64,000 nt of DNA from Gari tellinella (GCA_922989275.2 OV277866.1:78404328-78468327), one strand, 5' to 3'; positions 22,408-31,436 are shown, counted from the first letter of the stretch. The notes: generated from the sequence alone by a model not told the origin. Numbers and translations: made by a program.

Positions 22408-22639
22408 ACTCTTTAAACATAATGTTCTGTTAATTGAATCCCCCTGTTCTGTTCTGTTCTTTAAAGTCACCAATTCTCTTGGATGATCTCCTTTAGACTT
22501 AAAAGACTCACGCCGTATGTGTGACAGCGAATAGCTTTTGAAAGATAGAAATATTAATAAGAATTTAGCTGTTTGATTAACAACAAACAATCATACTCGG
22601 GGTAAGGCAGTGGAGGGAACCCGGTGGGCAGTGAGGGGA

Positions 22640-22853
22640 CTAACCCTTTCACTCTCAATGACGTCATAAAGCACATTTGCAAACAGTCTGGATCCTGATC
22701 AGACGCCACTTGTTTTGAAATAAAAATCAGTGATACTGCCTTAAATCTAATTTTGAAACGATGTTGCAGACAACAGTATTGAAGCAAACCTGAAGGTAAA
22801 ATGGCGGTGAAGGGATAACAATGTCACGATAAATTTGATCATAAAAGGGTTAA
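22640..22853. mobile_element. TTAA-A MITE, one hairpin arm lost
   Basis: It runs CTAACCCTTTCACTCTCAAT to CATAAAAGGGTTAA. Only the left alpha arm remains (GGATCCTGATCAGACGCC). The family segment GTTGCAGACAACAGTATTGA follows. Confidence 0.7.
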
Positions 22854-22943
22854 GAGAAAATATAACATCAACGATTGGTTGAAATTAAATTTAATAAATA
22901 AATGAACATGTAACGGATTACAATAACAAAACGTATCAAAACA

Positions 22944-23145
22944 TACAGTCGAAATTCGATATCTCGAACTCGCTTAATTCGAATTATCTGATTTGTCCAC
23001 ACATGAATTGCATTATTTCGTGCTCGGTTACATGTAAGTCAAACATACCCGTTTTTCAAAGTTAAAACGTGGAAGCCACGTTTTAACTTTGAAATTCGGG
23101 TATGTTCGACCCTAACCGAGTTCAAAATATCAAAGTTAAACTGTA
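22944..23145. mobile_element. TA-G MITE
   Basis: The ends are TACAGTCGAAATTCGATATC and AAAGTTAAACTGTA. A long hairpin centred near 23072 uses TTTCAAAGTTAAAACGTGG and its complement and is unrelated to modules alpha to gamma. Confidence 0.8.
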
Positions 23146-23278
23146 TGCGAGTAGTTTAAATGCTTAAGTTTTATGTCTGCATTAAAATGCCCATTACATG
23201 TACCAGTGAAATAAACCCATCTCCCGTGTTTGATGTGGTCGACAACGAATTATCAAATCAACTCATTCACGAATGGAT

Positions 23279-23480
23279 CTTTTAACGGACAATGCCATTT
23301 GCAAAATGGTAAAAAGTGCAGACCCCGATGAGAGGGCTCATTTAGGCGCCCTCAGATCCGGGTCTATCATGTATACATAAGACAACGTCAATAGTACTCT
23401 CTATCATGACACGTACATGTACAATGTTTGTACAGGCCATACATTTGGTAATATTGGTATTAAATATGTTTTGTAAAAGA
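23279..23480. mobile_element. TTAA-C MITE, decayed
   Basis: A gamma hairpin with mismatches (GCAGACCCCGATGAGAGGGC ... GCCCTCAGATCCGGGTCT) lies at about 23317-23370, after ACGGACAATGCCATTTGC. The outer ends are eroded. Confidence 0.5.
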
Positions 23481-23505
23481 CATATGGTATCGATGTATGC
23501 TGGTT

Positions 23506-23745
23506 TTAACCCATTGTATGCTGGGTAATATTTGGCGGCCATTTAAATATGTCGTCTGCAGTGGGTATAACTCAAACATTTGCAAAATATTTTAGCAGTT
23601 TCTGATAAAATATCTACTAAGCAGCAAACAGTTTTAATCTCAGATCAGGCCCCACATTAGGCCCAACAATGTGGGGCCTGATCTGAGATCAAAACTGTTT
23701 GCCTAGAGGTACACCTAAAAGTGTATTCCGCATAAATTGGGTTAA
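23506..23745. mobile_element. TTAA-N MITE
   Basis: The ends are TTAACCCATTGTATGCTGG and CGCATAAATTGGGTTAA. The hairpin is an alpha relative in which the core reads GATCAGGCCCCACATT, with the matching AATGTGGGGCCTGATC in the other arm. The CAAACAGTTTT outer arm is kept. Confidence 0.75.
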
Positions 23746-23820
23746 ATAAAGCTGGAATATGAAACATGTACAGCTCATGACGAGTATACTCGTCCCTAGG
23801 GTTCAATGTGTCAGGTCGTT

Positions 23821-24040
23821 TTAACCCCCACACTGCAATAACATTATATCCATTTTTAACTATTCCCGTCTGATTTTATTTCTAAAATTTAAATTTAAGG
23901 GTTTTTTTTACTTAAAAATATTTGAATGAGTGTCAAACACGTTTTAGATCCTGATCAGACGCCGCATAACGCACAACGCGGCGTCTGATCAGAATCCAAA
24001 CTGTTTGAAAATAACTATTGAATTGCATTGAAGAGGTTAA
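23821..24040. mobile_element. TTAA-M MITE
   Basis: It starts TTAACCCCCACACTGCAATA and ends at TTAA 24037-24040. An alpha hairpin (GATCCTGATCAGACGCCGC ... GCGGCGTCTGATCAGAATCC) lies at about 23946-24001. It shares its right TTAA with the next element. Confidence 0.65.
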
Positions 24041-24264
24041 CCCATTTGCGCCCAGTTGATTCTTCCATATTTTATATTGGATTAGTTTATTTTTTATCAA
24101 AGGGATACTTGGTCAAAATTTTCATTTTCATTTTGTTTTACATTGAAATTCCTATCAGCAAACAGTGTAGACTCTGATCAGACGCCGCATTGTGCGGCGT
24201 CTGATCAGAGTCAACACTGTTTGCCTATGTCCCATATATGGGATCGTGGGCACAAATGGGTTAA
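24037..24264. mobile_element. TTAA-D MITE, copy 2
   Basis: TTAACCCATTTGCGCCCAG is inverted at the right as GGGCACAAATGGGTTAA. An almost perfect alpha hairpin in the GCATTGTGC form lies at about 24160-24223. The length of 228 bp is identical to the copy at 4532-4759. Confidence 0.85.
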
Positions 24265-24394
24265 GGTAACGTGTCACGTGTAAACAATAACATGTCTTTG
24301 GGAGATGTAGCTGCTTCTTTGGTGAACAGGATTGCATAACATTGTTCAACCCCTTCAGTCCCGTTGTTCCCTGTAGAGATCAAAGACTTCATTT

Positions 24395-24487
24395 ACAAAC
24401 AGTGTAGACCATACTCAGAGGGTTCCTATAGGTACCATATGATCAGGGTATTCACTGTTTTGCAAATGTAGGGTCTACACTGTTAGA
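24395..24487. repeat. Gamma hairpin fragment (family C)
   Basis: ACAAACAGTGTAGACCATAC pairs with TGATCAGGGTATTCACTG. A repeat of GGGTCTACACTGTT follows. Ends are absent. Confidence 0.5.
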
Positions 24488-24685
24488 TACAGTCGAACTT
24501 CGATACCTCGAACTCGTTTAACTCGACCCGTTGGATAGTTCGACATATGAATTGCGTTATTTCATGCTCGGTTAAGTCGAACTTACCAATATTTCAAAGT
24601 CAAAACGTGGCCTAGGCCACGTTTTAACTTTGAAATACGGGTATGTTCGACAAAACCTTCTTCGAGATATCAAATTTCGACTGTA
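24488..24685. mobile_element. TA-G MITE, well preserved
   Basis: TACAGTCGAACTTCGATACC is inverted at the right as CAAATTTCGACTGTA. The hairpin around GGCCTAGGCC at 24611-24620 is nearly perfect over about 25 bp per arm. Confidence 0.85.
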
Positions 24686-24916
24686 GTTCCTTTGGCGTGT
24701 TGTCATAATATGAAAGCAACAATACGTTGAACAAAGTGTTTCTACTAGAAGAGACCAACAGGATTATAAACGTCCATAAAAGATATTTAGGACTAAAGAA
24801 TTAATTCATTGACCCGGGGTACTTAAAAAAGACATTAAAACTCCAGTTCCCAATAAGCATAATTTATCATTTTAACAATTCATGGTTATTTGATCAATAC
24901 ACTAGACATACACATG

Positions 24917-25065
24917 CAGTGATAATTTTTGGCCCCAAAAAGCTCATTAATTTTCCAAAAAGCCCATTGCTTTTACTCATTTTTCCTATTTTTTCATAGA
25001 AAAACCCATTGATTTTGAAGTTTTGGTCCAAAAAGCCCATTGTTAAATTTCAAAAATTAACACTG
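24917..25065. mobile_element. Short element with CAGTG(A/T)TAATTTTTG ends
   Basis: CAGTGATAATTTTTGG at the left is mirrored by CAAAAATTAACACTG at the right. The interior repeats AAAAAGCCCATTG. A half-copy of the end may occur at 28540-28556. The family is unknown to me. Confidence 0.45.
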
Positions 25066-25089
25066 CACATGTATGTGTATTTGAACAAC

Positions 25090-25240
25090 GACGAACAGTG
25101 TAGAACCAGATCAGGAGAGCTCCTTTAGGAGCCCTCTTGTCTAGGTCGTCACTGTTAGATAGGGAAAGGTGTGCCCCTATCAGGAACACTGTTTGTAAAA
25201 GATGCTAAGATCCATATATCCATCCCTATGTCCAATATGG
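25090..25240. mobile_element. TTAA-C MITE fragment
   Basis: The gamma hairpin (GTGTAGAACCAGATCAGGAG ... GCCCTCTTGTCTAGGTC) and the right-hand segment AGGAACACTGTTTGTAAAAG are present. The left half is lost. Confidence 0.5.
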
Positions 25241-25264
25241 GCCAATACATTAGCTGTGTTCTCT

Positions 25265-25516
25265 TTAACCCATTACCCCATAAATATGCTTTTTTACGCC
25301 TTTTATTTATTCCTTCACTGAAGAAAATACTTCCAGTGTATACAGTCATGAACATGAACCATAAGAAATATTTGCTATTTACTAGCAGAGCGTAGCTTAA
25401 AGCAGGCTGGAAGTAAAGCCGAATGTGCCTTAAGGCACATTCGGCTTTACTTTCAACCTGCTTTAAGTGGTCACCTGTTTCCAAAACTAGAAACAGGCTA
25501 TGGTGTAATGCGTTAA
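25265..25516. mobile_element. TTAA-B MITE (reverse orientation)
   Basis: It runs TTAACCCATTACCCCATAAA to GGTGTAATGCGTTAA. A perfect beta hairpin with GCCGAATGTGCC arms lies at about 25396-25468. Confidence 0.8.
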
Positions 25517-25898
25517 AGCACTGGATTTCAAAGGAGATTTCAAATGTATGAAATATATCACAACAAAGACACTGGTCAACAATTATCATCAGTGCGCATG
25601 TCCGTTCATATTTAGCACCTTATATCGACTGCAAGGTTTCTCTTTGGTGACAATACTGAGTTATATAATATAATACATGCATTTTCTTTGGAAAAATATC
25701 ACAGTGTCCAAAAAGCTTGGATCTATCATTTATGGTAAAAAAGCGATTGTCATTAGTCTGAGATCGTTCTCGAGCCTTTGGATTGGTCAGAATGCTAAAA
25801 TCTATCACTGAGATCTATCACAAAACCCTTCAAAGTATTTGGCGAGATGATGCGTAAAATTTCTCACTTACTTTGCATCTCGTATTGATCCAAACTAC

Positions 25899-26142
25899 AG
25901 GGGTCGGTTTCATAAAACGTCGTACGATAAAAATGATCGTAAGTCAGATTATAAAAGTCTCAATTACTTTTTTTCCTCCATCTAAACCTGTCTTGGGACG
26001 TCTTTTTGGAATCGTCTTAAAAGACGATTCTAAAAAGACGTCACAAGACAGGATTAGATGGAGAAATAAGAAATTAAATGTATTTTAAAGTTTTGACTTA
26101 CGACAGTTTTTGTCGTTACGAAGTTTTATAAAACGGACCCCT
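25899..26142. mobile_element. MITE with AGGGGTCGGTTT ends
   Basis: AGGGGTCGGTTTCATAAAAC is inverted at the right as GTTTTATAAAACGGACCCCT. The centre is a long palindrome at about 25978-26063 (CTAAACCTGTCTTGGGACGT ... ACGTCACAAGACAGGATTAG). This is the only copy in the window. Confidence 0.65.
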
Positions 26143-26159
26143 TGGCTACTGTATAGGCT

Positions 26160-26470
26160 GCACATTAAAAGTTTTCCAAATTTTCAAGCGCGATTTTAGG
26201 AATCGATCATGTACTTTGACCCCTTTCGCTGCCAGTCCCTATAATACAAACATAATTATACAAACAGCTTGGATCCAGATCAGACGCCGCGTAATCTGGA
26301 TATAAACTGTTTGACACCAATATCAGTGTTTCCTATAAAATGCATAATCTCCTTATTTCGAAAGTACGAATATTATAGAAATCGGAAGATTTCGGAAAAA
26401 AACGTAGCTCCGGAGAAATTAAGAAAATTCCGAAGATTTCGGAAACATCCGGAGAAATGGTAGATCTCTA
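26160..26470. repeat. Composite of I-type ends and an alpha hairpin
   Basis: The family I body (TTTTCCAAATTTTCAAGCGC ... TCCGGAGAAATGG) surrounds an alpha module (CAAACAGCTTGGATCCAGAT ... ATCTGGATATAAACTG at 26266-26312) instead of the usual beta module. It is degenerate. Confidence 0.45.
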
Positions 26471-26586
26471 GCCCTAAAACTTTTTGCAGCAGCCATTATA
26501 CAATAATGTGTCAAATAGCCTAATATAGGATGCATAATGTCGTGATACTGACGGTAAAACTACCAATTAAGATAACCTATTTCTCT

Positions 26587-26832
26587 TACAGTGGAGAAAA
26601 CGCTATTCTTTCCCGTTTAAACGCAACACAAACGCATCGCAATAAATCGTAGAAAAGGACAACTTTTTGGACAATTCTGGCCATTCATTTTATCTGAGTG
26701 GCAAACAGTTTGGAGCCTGATCAGACGCCGGGTTACCCGGCGTCTGATCTGGCTCCAAACTGTTTGCAATAGAAATAATGGTTTTAGCGTAAACGCGTTT
26801 ATTGGGGGGAAAATAAGGTCTTCTCCACTGTA
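26587..26832. mobile_element. TA-E MITE (reverse orientation)
   Basis: The ends are TACAGTGGAGAAAACGCTAT and AGGTCTTCTCCACTGTA. The alpha hairpin in the GGGTTACCC form is perfect over about 25 bp per arm (26705-26765). Confidence 0.85.
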
Positions 26833-26999
26833 TCACATCGCATACACGATTTTCTTCCCCACTTTCAATGTATTTTTATTGCTCTTTTGACTGGAGAAAT
26901 AGCAAGAGTTCAGTTGTTATCCTGACCAATCGCTGAGCGAGTCTGTGTCTGAGCTGAAACCATGGTAACCAATAGTTGTGACCTTGATTCAAACGGTGC

Positions 27000-27215
27000 T
27001 CAACCCTTTACCCCATAGCCTGTTTCTAGTTTAAAAGACAAGTAACCACTTAAAGCAAGTTGAAAGTAAAGCAGAATGCGCCTTAAGGCGCATTCTGCTT
27101 TACTTTCAGTCTGCTTTAAGCTACCATCCGCTTTGATGTAGAATATACTTATGCTGCATATTCATGACTGTATGAATTGGAAATATTACTTGCTTCAGTG
27201 GCCGAATAAATCATC
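27000..27215. mobile_element. TTAA-B MITE, right end lost
   Basis: TCAACCCTTTACCCCATAGC is followed by a complete beta hairpin (27053-27119). The sequence continues to GTGGCCGAATAAATC, after which an A-run replaces the family end. Confidence 0.7.
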
Positions 27216-27307
27216 TTCTTAAAAAAAAAAAAGTCTGCAAAATGTATAAAAAATAGCGTTCATGCATGATTCAATTGGTGACTGAAATGAAACACGTGTA
27301 TGAATGG

Positions 27308-27376
27308 CAGACAGTTTGGATCTTGGTCCGACTCAAAGTTTCTCGACGTCTTATCAGGATCAAAACTGTTTGTAAA
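27308..27376. repeat. Decayed alpha hairpin
   Basis: GACAGTTTGGATCTTGGTCC pairs with GACGTCTTATCAGGATC and AAAACTGTTTG. No family ends are recognisable. Confidence 0.4.
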
Positions 27377-27488
27377 TATTTAAAGTCAAGTCGTAGAGAA
27401 CAGGCCTGAATGGGTAACTAACTTGAAAAGAACGAAAGTAAAGCCTACGAATGAAAATGAATTGGCAGCCATACATTGAGCGCATATA

Positions 27489-27702
27489 TTAACCCTTAGC
27501 CTGCCACTCACGACTATAGCTCCATATGCAAACAGCTTGGATCCGGATGAGACGCCGAGTAACTCGGCGTCTCATCCGGATCCAAGCTGTTTGACACTCG
27601 GACAACATTTTCAGCAAATTTGAGCAACTTTGAAGCACTTTGAAACTTGAAGCAGACGAGAAATATAGCAGACGACAATTTATTTGGCGGGCTAAGGGTT
27701 AA
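27489..27702. mobile_element. TTAA-L MITE, copy 1
   Basis: TTAACCCTTAGCCTGCCAC is inverted at the right as GGCGGGCTAAGGGTTAA. A perfect alpha-type hairpin uses GATGAGACGCCGAGTAACTC with CTCATC in the partner arm. The copy at 35036-35249 has the same length and differs at about five positions. Confidence 0.9.
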
Positions 27703-27768
27703 TCTTGGATAAAAGTAAGGTAGAAAGCTCCCAATGGAGCTCTCTGTATTACTTTTACCCAATGTTAA
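27703..27768. repeat. F-type beta' hairpin fragment
   Basis: GGATAAAAGTAAGGTAGAAA with AGCTCCCAATGGAGCT and TACTTTTACCCAATG forms an imperfect hairpin like that of family F. No ends are present. Confidence 0.4.
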
Positions 27769-27769
27769 G

Positions 27770-28022
27770 CAGGGTTACAGATAAGGCGCGTATTTGGGTA
27801 TTTGCCCAATAGAAATTGCAGAAAAGGCAATCACTTTTCACAATAAGTAGTAACAAAAAAGCAAAGAAATGTAACAAAAGCAAATACATTTTTGAATACT
27901 TAATCAGAATGAATAATATCCATTTACGAAATTGCCAATACCTATTAACAATTGCAAATACCCAATTCTGTAAAGCAAAGTGTAAAAACCCAATTGCATC
28001 AAAAACTTATATGTAACCCCAG
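27770..28022. mobile_element. J-related TIR element
   Basis: CAGGGTTACAGATAAGG is mirrored at the right by CTTATATGTAACCCCAG. The interior pairs GGGTATTTGCCCAAT with CAAATACCCAATTCTG loosely. The ends resemble J (CAGGGCTCCAGATAAG). Confidence 0.5.
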
Positions 28023-28099
28023 TGATTATTTTAGAAATCAGATGAACGAGTCCTCGGGATGCACTTTCTGTAAAACAATTGAGTCCTTAAGGTGAAAAC

Positions 28100-28416
28100 T
28101 TAACCCAATATCTAATAACTTATTTCTAGTTTTGAAAACAGGTGACTACTTAAAGCAGGTTGAAAGTAAAGCAGGGTGTGCTTTAAGGCACATTCTGCTT
28201 TACTTTCAACCTTCTTTAAGCTACTATTAGCTTACATGTATACAGTCATGAATATGTATCAGAAGGAATATTTTCTTAATTCTAGTAGGCGGTGACTTAA
28301 AGCAGGCTGAAAGTAAAGCAGAATGCGCCTTAGGGCGCATTCTGCTTTACTTTCAACCTGCTTTAAGTAGTCACCTATTTTTAAAACTAGAAACAGGCTA
28401 TAGGGTAAAGGGTTAA
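28100..28416. mobile_element. Head-to-head dimer of TTAA-B
   Basis: It runs from TTAACCCAATATCTAATAAC to CTATAGGGTAAAGGGTTAA and contains two beta hairpins (about 28150-28215 and 28302-28368). Both outer halves carry the same family half (CTAGTTTTGAAAACAGGTGA on the left; complement on the right). It is therefore two left halves joined back to back around about 28258. Confidence 0.7.
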
Positions 28417-28649
28417 TATGAGTAATAGGTTAACAAAGGCCAGAAAAGCTATGGGTCCCTAATAGGACTCGCAACTTTTTTTTTAAAAAATAATGAGTCC
28501 CTGGCAATTTTAACGAGTATAGGACTCAGGATGCGCAGGTAAAATTATCACTGTAATCCTGTATTTAGTGAACAGTGAACACATGCCTGAATAATTTTCA
28601 CGACGGAACAATGATTTCAGAACACGCTCAGACGTCTTTACTGGACCAC
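28417..28649. other. Intergenic, nothing recognised
   Basis: It contains an A/T run and GGTAAAATTATCACTG near 28541, similar to the end of the element at 24917. No gene is seen downstream of the desaturase. Confidence 0.3.
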
Positions 28650-28655
28650 TTTATT
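28650..28655 (-). terminator. Polyadenylation signal of the desaturase gene
   Basis: TTTATT on the plus strand is AATAAA on the minus strand. It lies only 4 bases after the TAA stop. If used, the 3' untranslated region would be very short. No other AATAAA is seen in the next 100 bases. Confidence 0.45.
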
Positions 28656-28659
28656 CTGT

Positions 28660-29736
28660 TTATTGGCTTTTAGCTTTGTCTGATGATATCACAGCATGCC
28701 CGTTGGAGACTTTTCCATTTTGGGAAGTTCCATTTTCGTCCCGCAATTTCAAGTAGTAGCCGACAGAGCGGGCCTGAGGCCCATGGTTGCTGTCGAAAAT
28801 GAAATCCCAGAGAACTTTCACCCAGGAAGTATGGTAAGGCTGGTCGTAAAACTCGGGAGCCAGCTTGCGCACTTCCGGAAGTTTGTTGTACGGAATGTAA
28901 GGAAAGTCATGGTGTTCTATGTGATAGCCCACATTGAATAGGATGAAATTGAGAGGCCCATAATAACTCATAGTAGCCTGGCCCGTACTGTTAAACACAT
29001 AATGCTCAGAAATGAAGTGTCCGGCTAATGGATGAAACCCTAGTCCGAAGAATGTACCCCCCATTAGATAGGCTAGCGCCCTCAGTCCGAATACTTTCAC
29101 AAGGAGTGCATCAATCGCCAACTGCACAATGTTGTTGATAATTTCCCAACCTGTTATTGGCTTAGGACTCTTAATGAATGGACGAATGCCATGTATGACT
29201 GGATGGAATATGAGCCAGATTATCTTAGTGATAGGGTGTCGAAACAGATACGACTCTATACGTGTAGGAATGTCAACATCTTGTGTTTCCTCTCCTAGGT
29301 AGCGGTGATGGTCTGCATGGTATTTCTTATAACTAATTGCCATTGGTGCTACTATAGGAACGTTGCATAGTAAACTTAACACCCGGTTCTTCCACGGCTG
29401 ACCGTGCCCAAAGGCGAGATTATGTCCTATTTCATGAATTGCGCTTCCAAGAGAATGGTTGAGCACAGCACCAAAGCAGTAAGCTAGCACCAGTATAGTT
29501 GTCCAAGACGCGTCTCTTAGTAACTGACACATGATCAACTGTACGACCACCTCTGCTACAACTATATATGCAATATTGGAATCATAACCCATTAATTGCT
29601 TGATCTCTGGGTGAGCCTTCAGAATGTCCTTTCGTCGGCGACTATGTGGTTCTTCGTCGTAAATCCATTCATCCTCGAGGCCGTCAATTTTCATTCTTAG
29701 TTTTGCGCATGCCAGGAATCGGTTTATCGTCTCCAT
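28660..29736 (-). CDS. DEGS1: Sphingolipid delta-4 desaturase (dihydroceramide desaturase), DEGS1-like
   Basis: This membrane di-iron enzyme of the endoplasmic reticulum introduces the 4,5 double bond of dihydroceramide to make ceramide, using oxygen and cytochrome b5. The protein is 358 residues from the ATG at 29736, compared with about 323 in mammals. The histidine boxes are HEIGH (101-105), HADHH (140-144) and HIEHH (272-276). Also conserved are WIYDEEPHSRRR near the start, HRYLG...DVDIPT after box 2, HPLAGHFISEHY (235-246) and SYYGPLNFILFNVGYH. Hydrophobic spans lie at about 55-96 and 203-232. The ATG has a strong Kozak context (ACCATGG) and an in-frame TAA 18 bases upstream, so this start is favoured over the earlier TTG. 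An N-terminal extension of about 20 residues replaces the Gly-2 start of the human protein, and the C-terminus is about 25 residues longer. Box 3 has Ile where mammals have Asn. The coding part lacks introns. Confidence 0.93.
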   Translation of the reverse strand: METINRFLACAKLRMKIDGLEDEWIYDEEPHSRRRKDILKAHPEIKQLMGYDSNIAYIVVAEVVVQLIMCQLLRDASWTTILVLAYCFGAVLNHSLGSAIHEIGHNLAFGHGQPWKNRVLSLLCNVPIVAPMAISYKKYHADHHRYLGEETQDVDIPTRIESYLFRHPITKIIWLIFHPVIHGIRPFIKSPKPITGWEIINNIVQLAIDALLVKVFGLRALAYLMGGTFFGLGFHPLAGHFISEHYVFNSTGQATMSYYGPLNFILFNVGYHIEHHDFPYIPYNKLPEVRKLAPEFYDQPYHTSWVKVLWDFIFDSNHGPQARSVGYYLKLRDENGTSQNGKVSNGHAVISSDKAKSQ

Positions 29737-29758
29737 GGTTACTTTTACCAAGATTTAC

Positions 29759-29776
29759 CTGAAGTGAAAAAAAACA
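29759..29776 (-). promoter_or_regulatory. 3' splice acceptor before the desaturase coding exon
   Basis: Read on the minus strand, TTTTTTTTCACTTCAG precedes GTAAATC, a polypyrimidine tract ending in CAG. It places the exon start at 29758, 22 bases before the ATG. A separate 5' untranslated exon is therefore likely at higher coordinates; I could not locate it. Confidence 0.55.
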
Positions 29777-29856
29777 TTTTTGTGTGAATCACAGACAGAA
29801 GGATAAATTCAACATCTTCACAATTATCATGTGTACAATAGTCACGAAGACAGTAT

Positions 29857-30308
29857 TACAGTAAAACCCCTCTATAAGACTTGACTACATGTATAACTAC
29901 CACTAAAAAGAAGACTAACTCTTTCACTCTCAATGACTCAATAAAGCGCGTTTGCAAACAGTTTGGGTCCTGATCAGACGCCGCGTTACGCGGCGTCTGA
30001 TCAGGACCCAAACTGTTTGATATTTTTATCGATATTCATTAAGTCATACAACGTTAAATCTAACTTTGAAACCTGTATTGCAGACAACAATAATGAAAAA
30101 GATGACAATAAAGCGGTGAAGGGGAAAACTCTCCTGAATGATTTGATCATGAAAGGGATAATTGCATAAAAGACAGGTGACAACTTAAAGTATGGTGGAA
30201 GCTTTCTGTTTTACTGTCACATTGCTTTAAGCAGTCTACTGTCTTAAACGCCTTGTAATTCAGTAAATAAACACAATTTTGTGTTCGTAATAGAAAGGTT
30301 TTACTGTA
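29857..30308. mobile_element. TA-F MITE interrupted by TTAA-A
   Basis: The ends TACAGTAAAACCCCTCTAT and TAGAAAGGTTTTACTGTA are family F. The right part contains half of the beta' hairpin (GAAGCTTTCTGTTTTACTGT). An A element fills 29915-30161. The flanks match the uninterrupted F copy at 62230 at its GAAGGTTAATTG. Confidence 0.75.
29915..30161. mobile_element. TTAA-A MITE nested in TA-F
   Basis: It runs CTAACTCTTTCACTCTCAAT to CATGAAAGGGATAA. A perfect alpha hairpin (GGGTCCTGATCAGACGCCGC and complement) spans 29953-30018. It lies upstream of the desaturase gene on that gene's strand. Confidence 0.8.
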
Positions 30309-30808
30309 TACAGACCTGCTAAGACAAAGCTCCCTGTATTAGTGTGAGTAAACTGAACAATACCAATACCTATCTTCGCTTTTTACTGTCCTTTTCCTAT
30401 TTTCTAAACAGCTGATGCTTAATTTATTACATGTAGGGGCAAAACATTTTCCGCGATCTGTCGTCATTAACAGATCGGATAAATCTGAAACTTTTCATGT
30501 ATATGTATATAATATATACGTCAACAAACGATATGATTGTCTCGTGAAGGTAAACGCTGATATTGTTTTGAAAACATTGTTTTCGATACAAATCGCGTGA
30601 CAGAGCTGAATGAAAAGGACAGTATGTTTTGCACCAAATCCGATGATATGAGTAACGGTGTGTACATGTAATACTCACATCCCCTCTTAACACTTTCAAC
30701 CCTAAATATCTCTTCTTGGTATCTATTATCCTCAGGTTTGGACTCTTTAACTTTAAGTACAGGAATTTTGAACCATGCAGTCTACTGTTGCATCAGTGAA
30801 AATATCAA
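30309..30808. other. No recognised feature
   Basis: AT-rich sequence with no credible coding frame and no family match, apart from a possible eroded C-type left half near 30690-30800. Confidence 0.35.
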
Positions 30809-30875
30809 ACAGTGTAGACCCTGATCAGAGGGCTCCAGTAGGAGCCCTCTGATCAGGGTCTACACTGGTTGCATA
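30809..30875. repeat. Perfect gamma hairpin (family C remnant)
   Basis: CAAACAGTGTAGACCCTGAT with CAGAGGGCTCC, a short loop, and the exact complement up to one mismatch at the far end. Outer C sequences are unclear. Confidence 0.6.
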
Positions 30876-30902
30876 TGTAATCAGTAATATCTACAGAGTG
30901 CT

Positions 30903-31157
30903 TTAACCCTTTCCCCCATAGAAGCGATTTTTAGCGTATTTAATTTATTACTCCGCTGAAGTAAATAGTTCCATGCAGTTTATACCCTCATGGACAATTA
31001 CCATAACAAATATTTTATATAGCCTAACAGATGGTAGTTTAAAGTATGCTGAAAGTAAAGCAGAATGTGCCTTAAGGCACATTCTGCTTTACTTTCAACC
31101 TGCTTTAAGTGATCACCTGTCTTTAATATAATAAATAGGATATTGGGTAAAGGGATA
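30903..31157. mobile_element. TTAA-B MITE (reverse orientation)
   Basis: TTAACCCTTTCCCCCATAGA to GGGTAAAGGGATA. A perfect beta hairpin lies at about 31043-31108 (GCTGAAAGTAAAGCAGAATG and complement). Confidence 0.8.
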
Positions 31158-31185
31158 TGGTTGAAATGGTTAAAGGTGTTACACT

Positions 31186-31436
31186 TTAACCCTTTGAACC
31201 CTAGTCCCGCATATAGGCGTCCTTTTCAAACAGTGTACATGTGAATAGTACACTTGTCCTATGCAAACAGTGAAGACCCAGATCAGAGGGCTCCGAAAGG
31301 AGCCCTCTGATCAGGGTCTTCACTGTTTGTCATAATGCCAAACATTGACGAAAACAACCCTTAAAAGTCAGAAATGGACTAGACAAAAATGGAAACTGGA
31401 ATTGTCCATTTAAAGTTTCAGGGAGGAAAGAGTTAA
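31186..31436. mobile_element. TTAA-C MITE, full length
   Basis: TTAACCCTTTGAACCCTAG to GGGAGGAAAGAGTTAA. A perfect gamma hairpin (AGTGAAGACCCAGATCAGAG with one mismatch in the complement) lies at about 31263-31328. 251 bp. Confidence 0.88.

Noticed and set aside
22151..22590. Frames giving VWSQIRRRVTRRLIRLQTV-like peptides, recurring at 38062, 42812, 51865 and elsewhere
   Set aside because: The peptide recurs because it is a translation of the alpha hairpin in different MITE copies; it is not a protein family.
28660..29736. Desaturase as a processed retrocopy
   Set aside because: Although the coding exon lacks introns, there is no poly-A tract or target duplication, the frame is intact and a 3' splice site precedes it.
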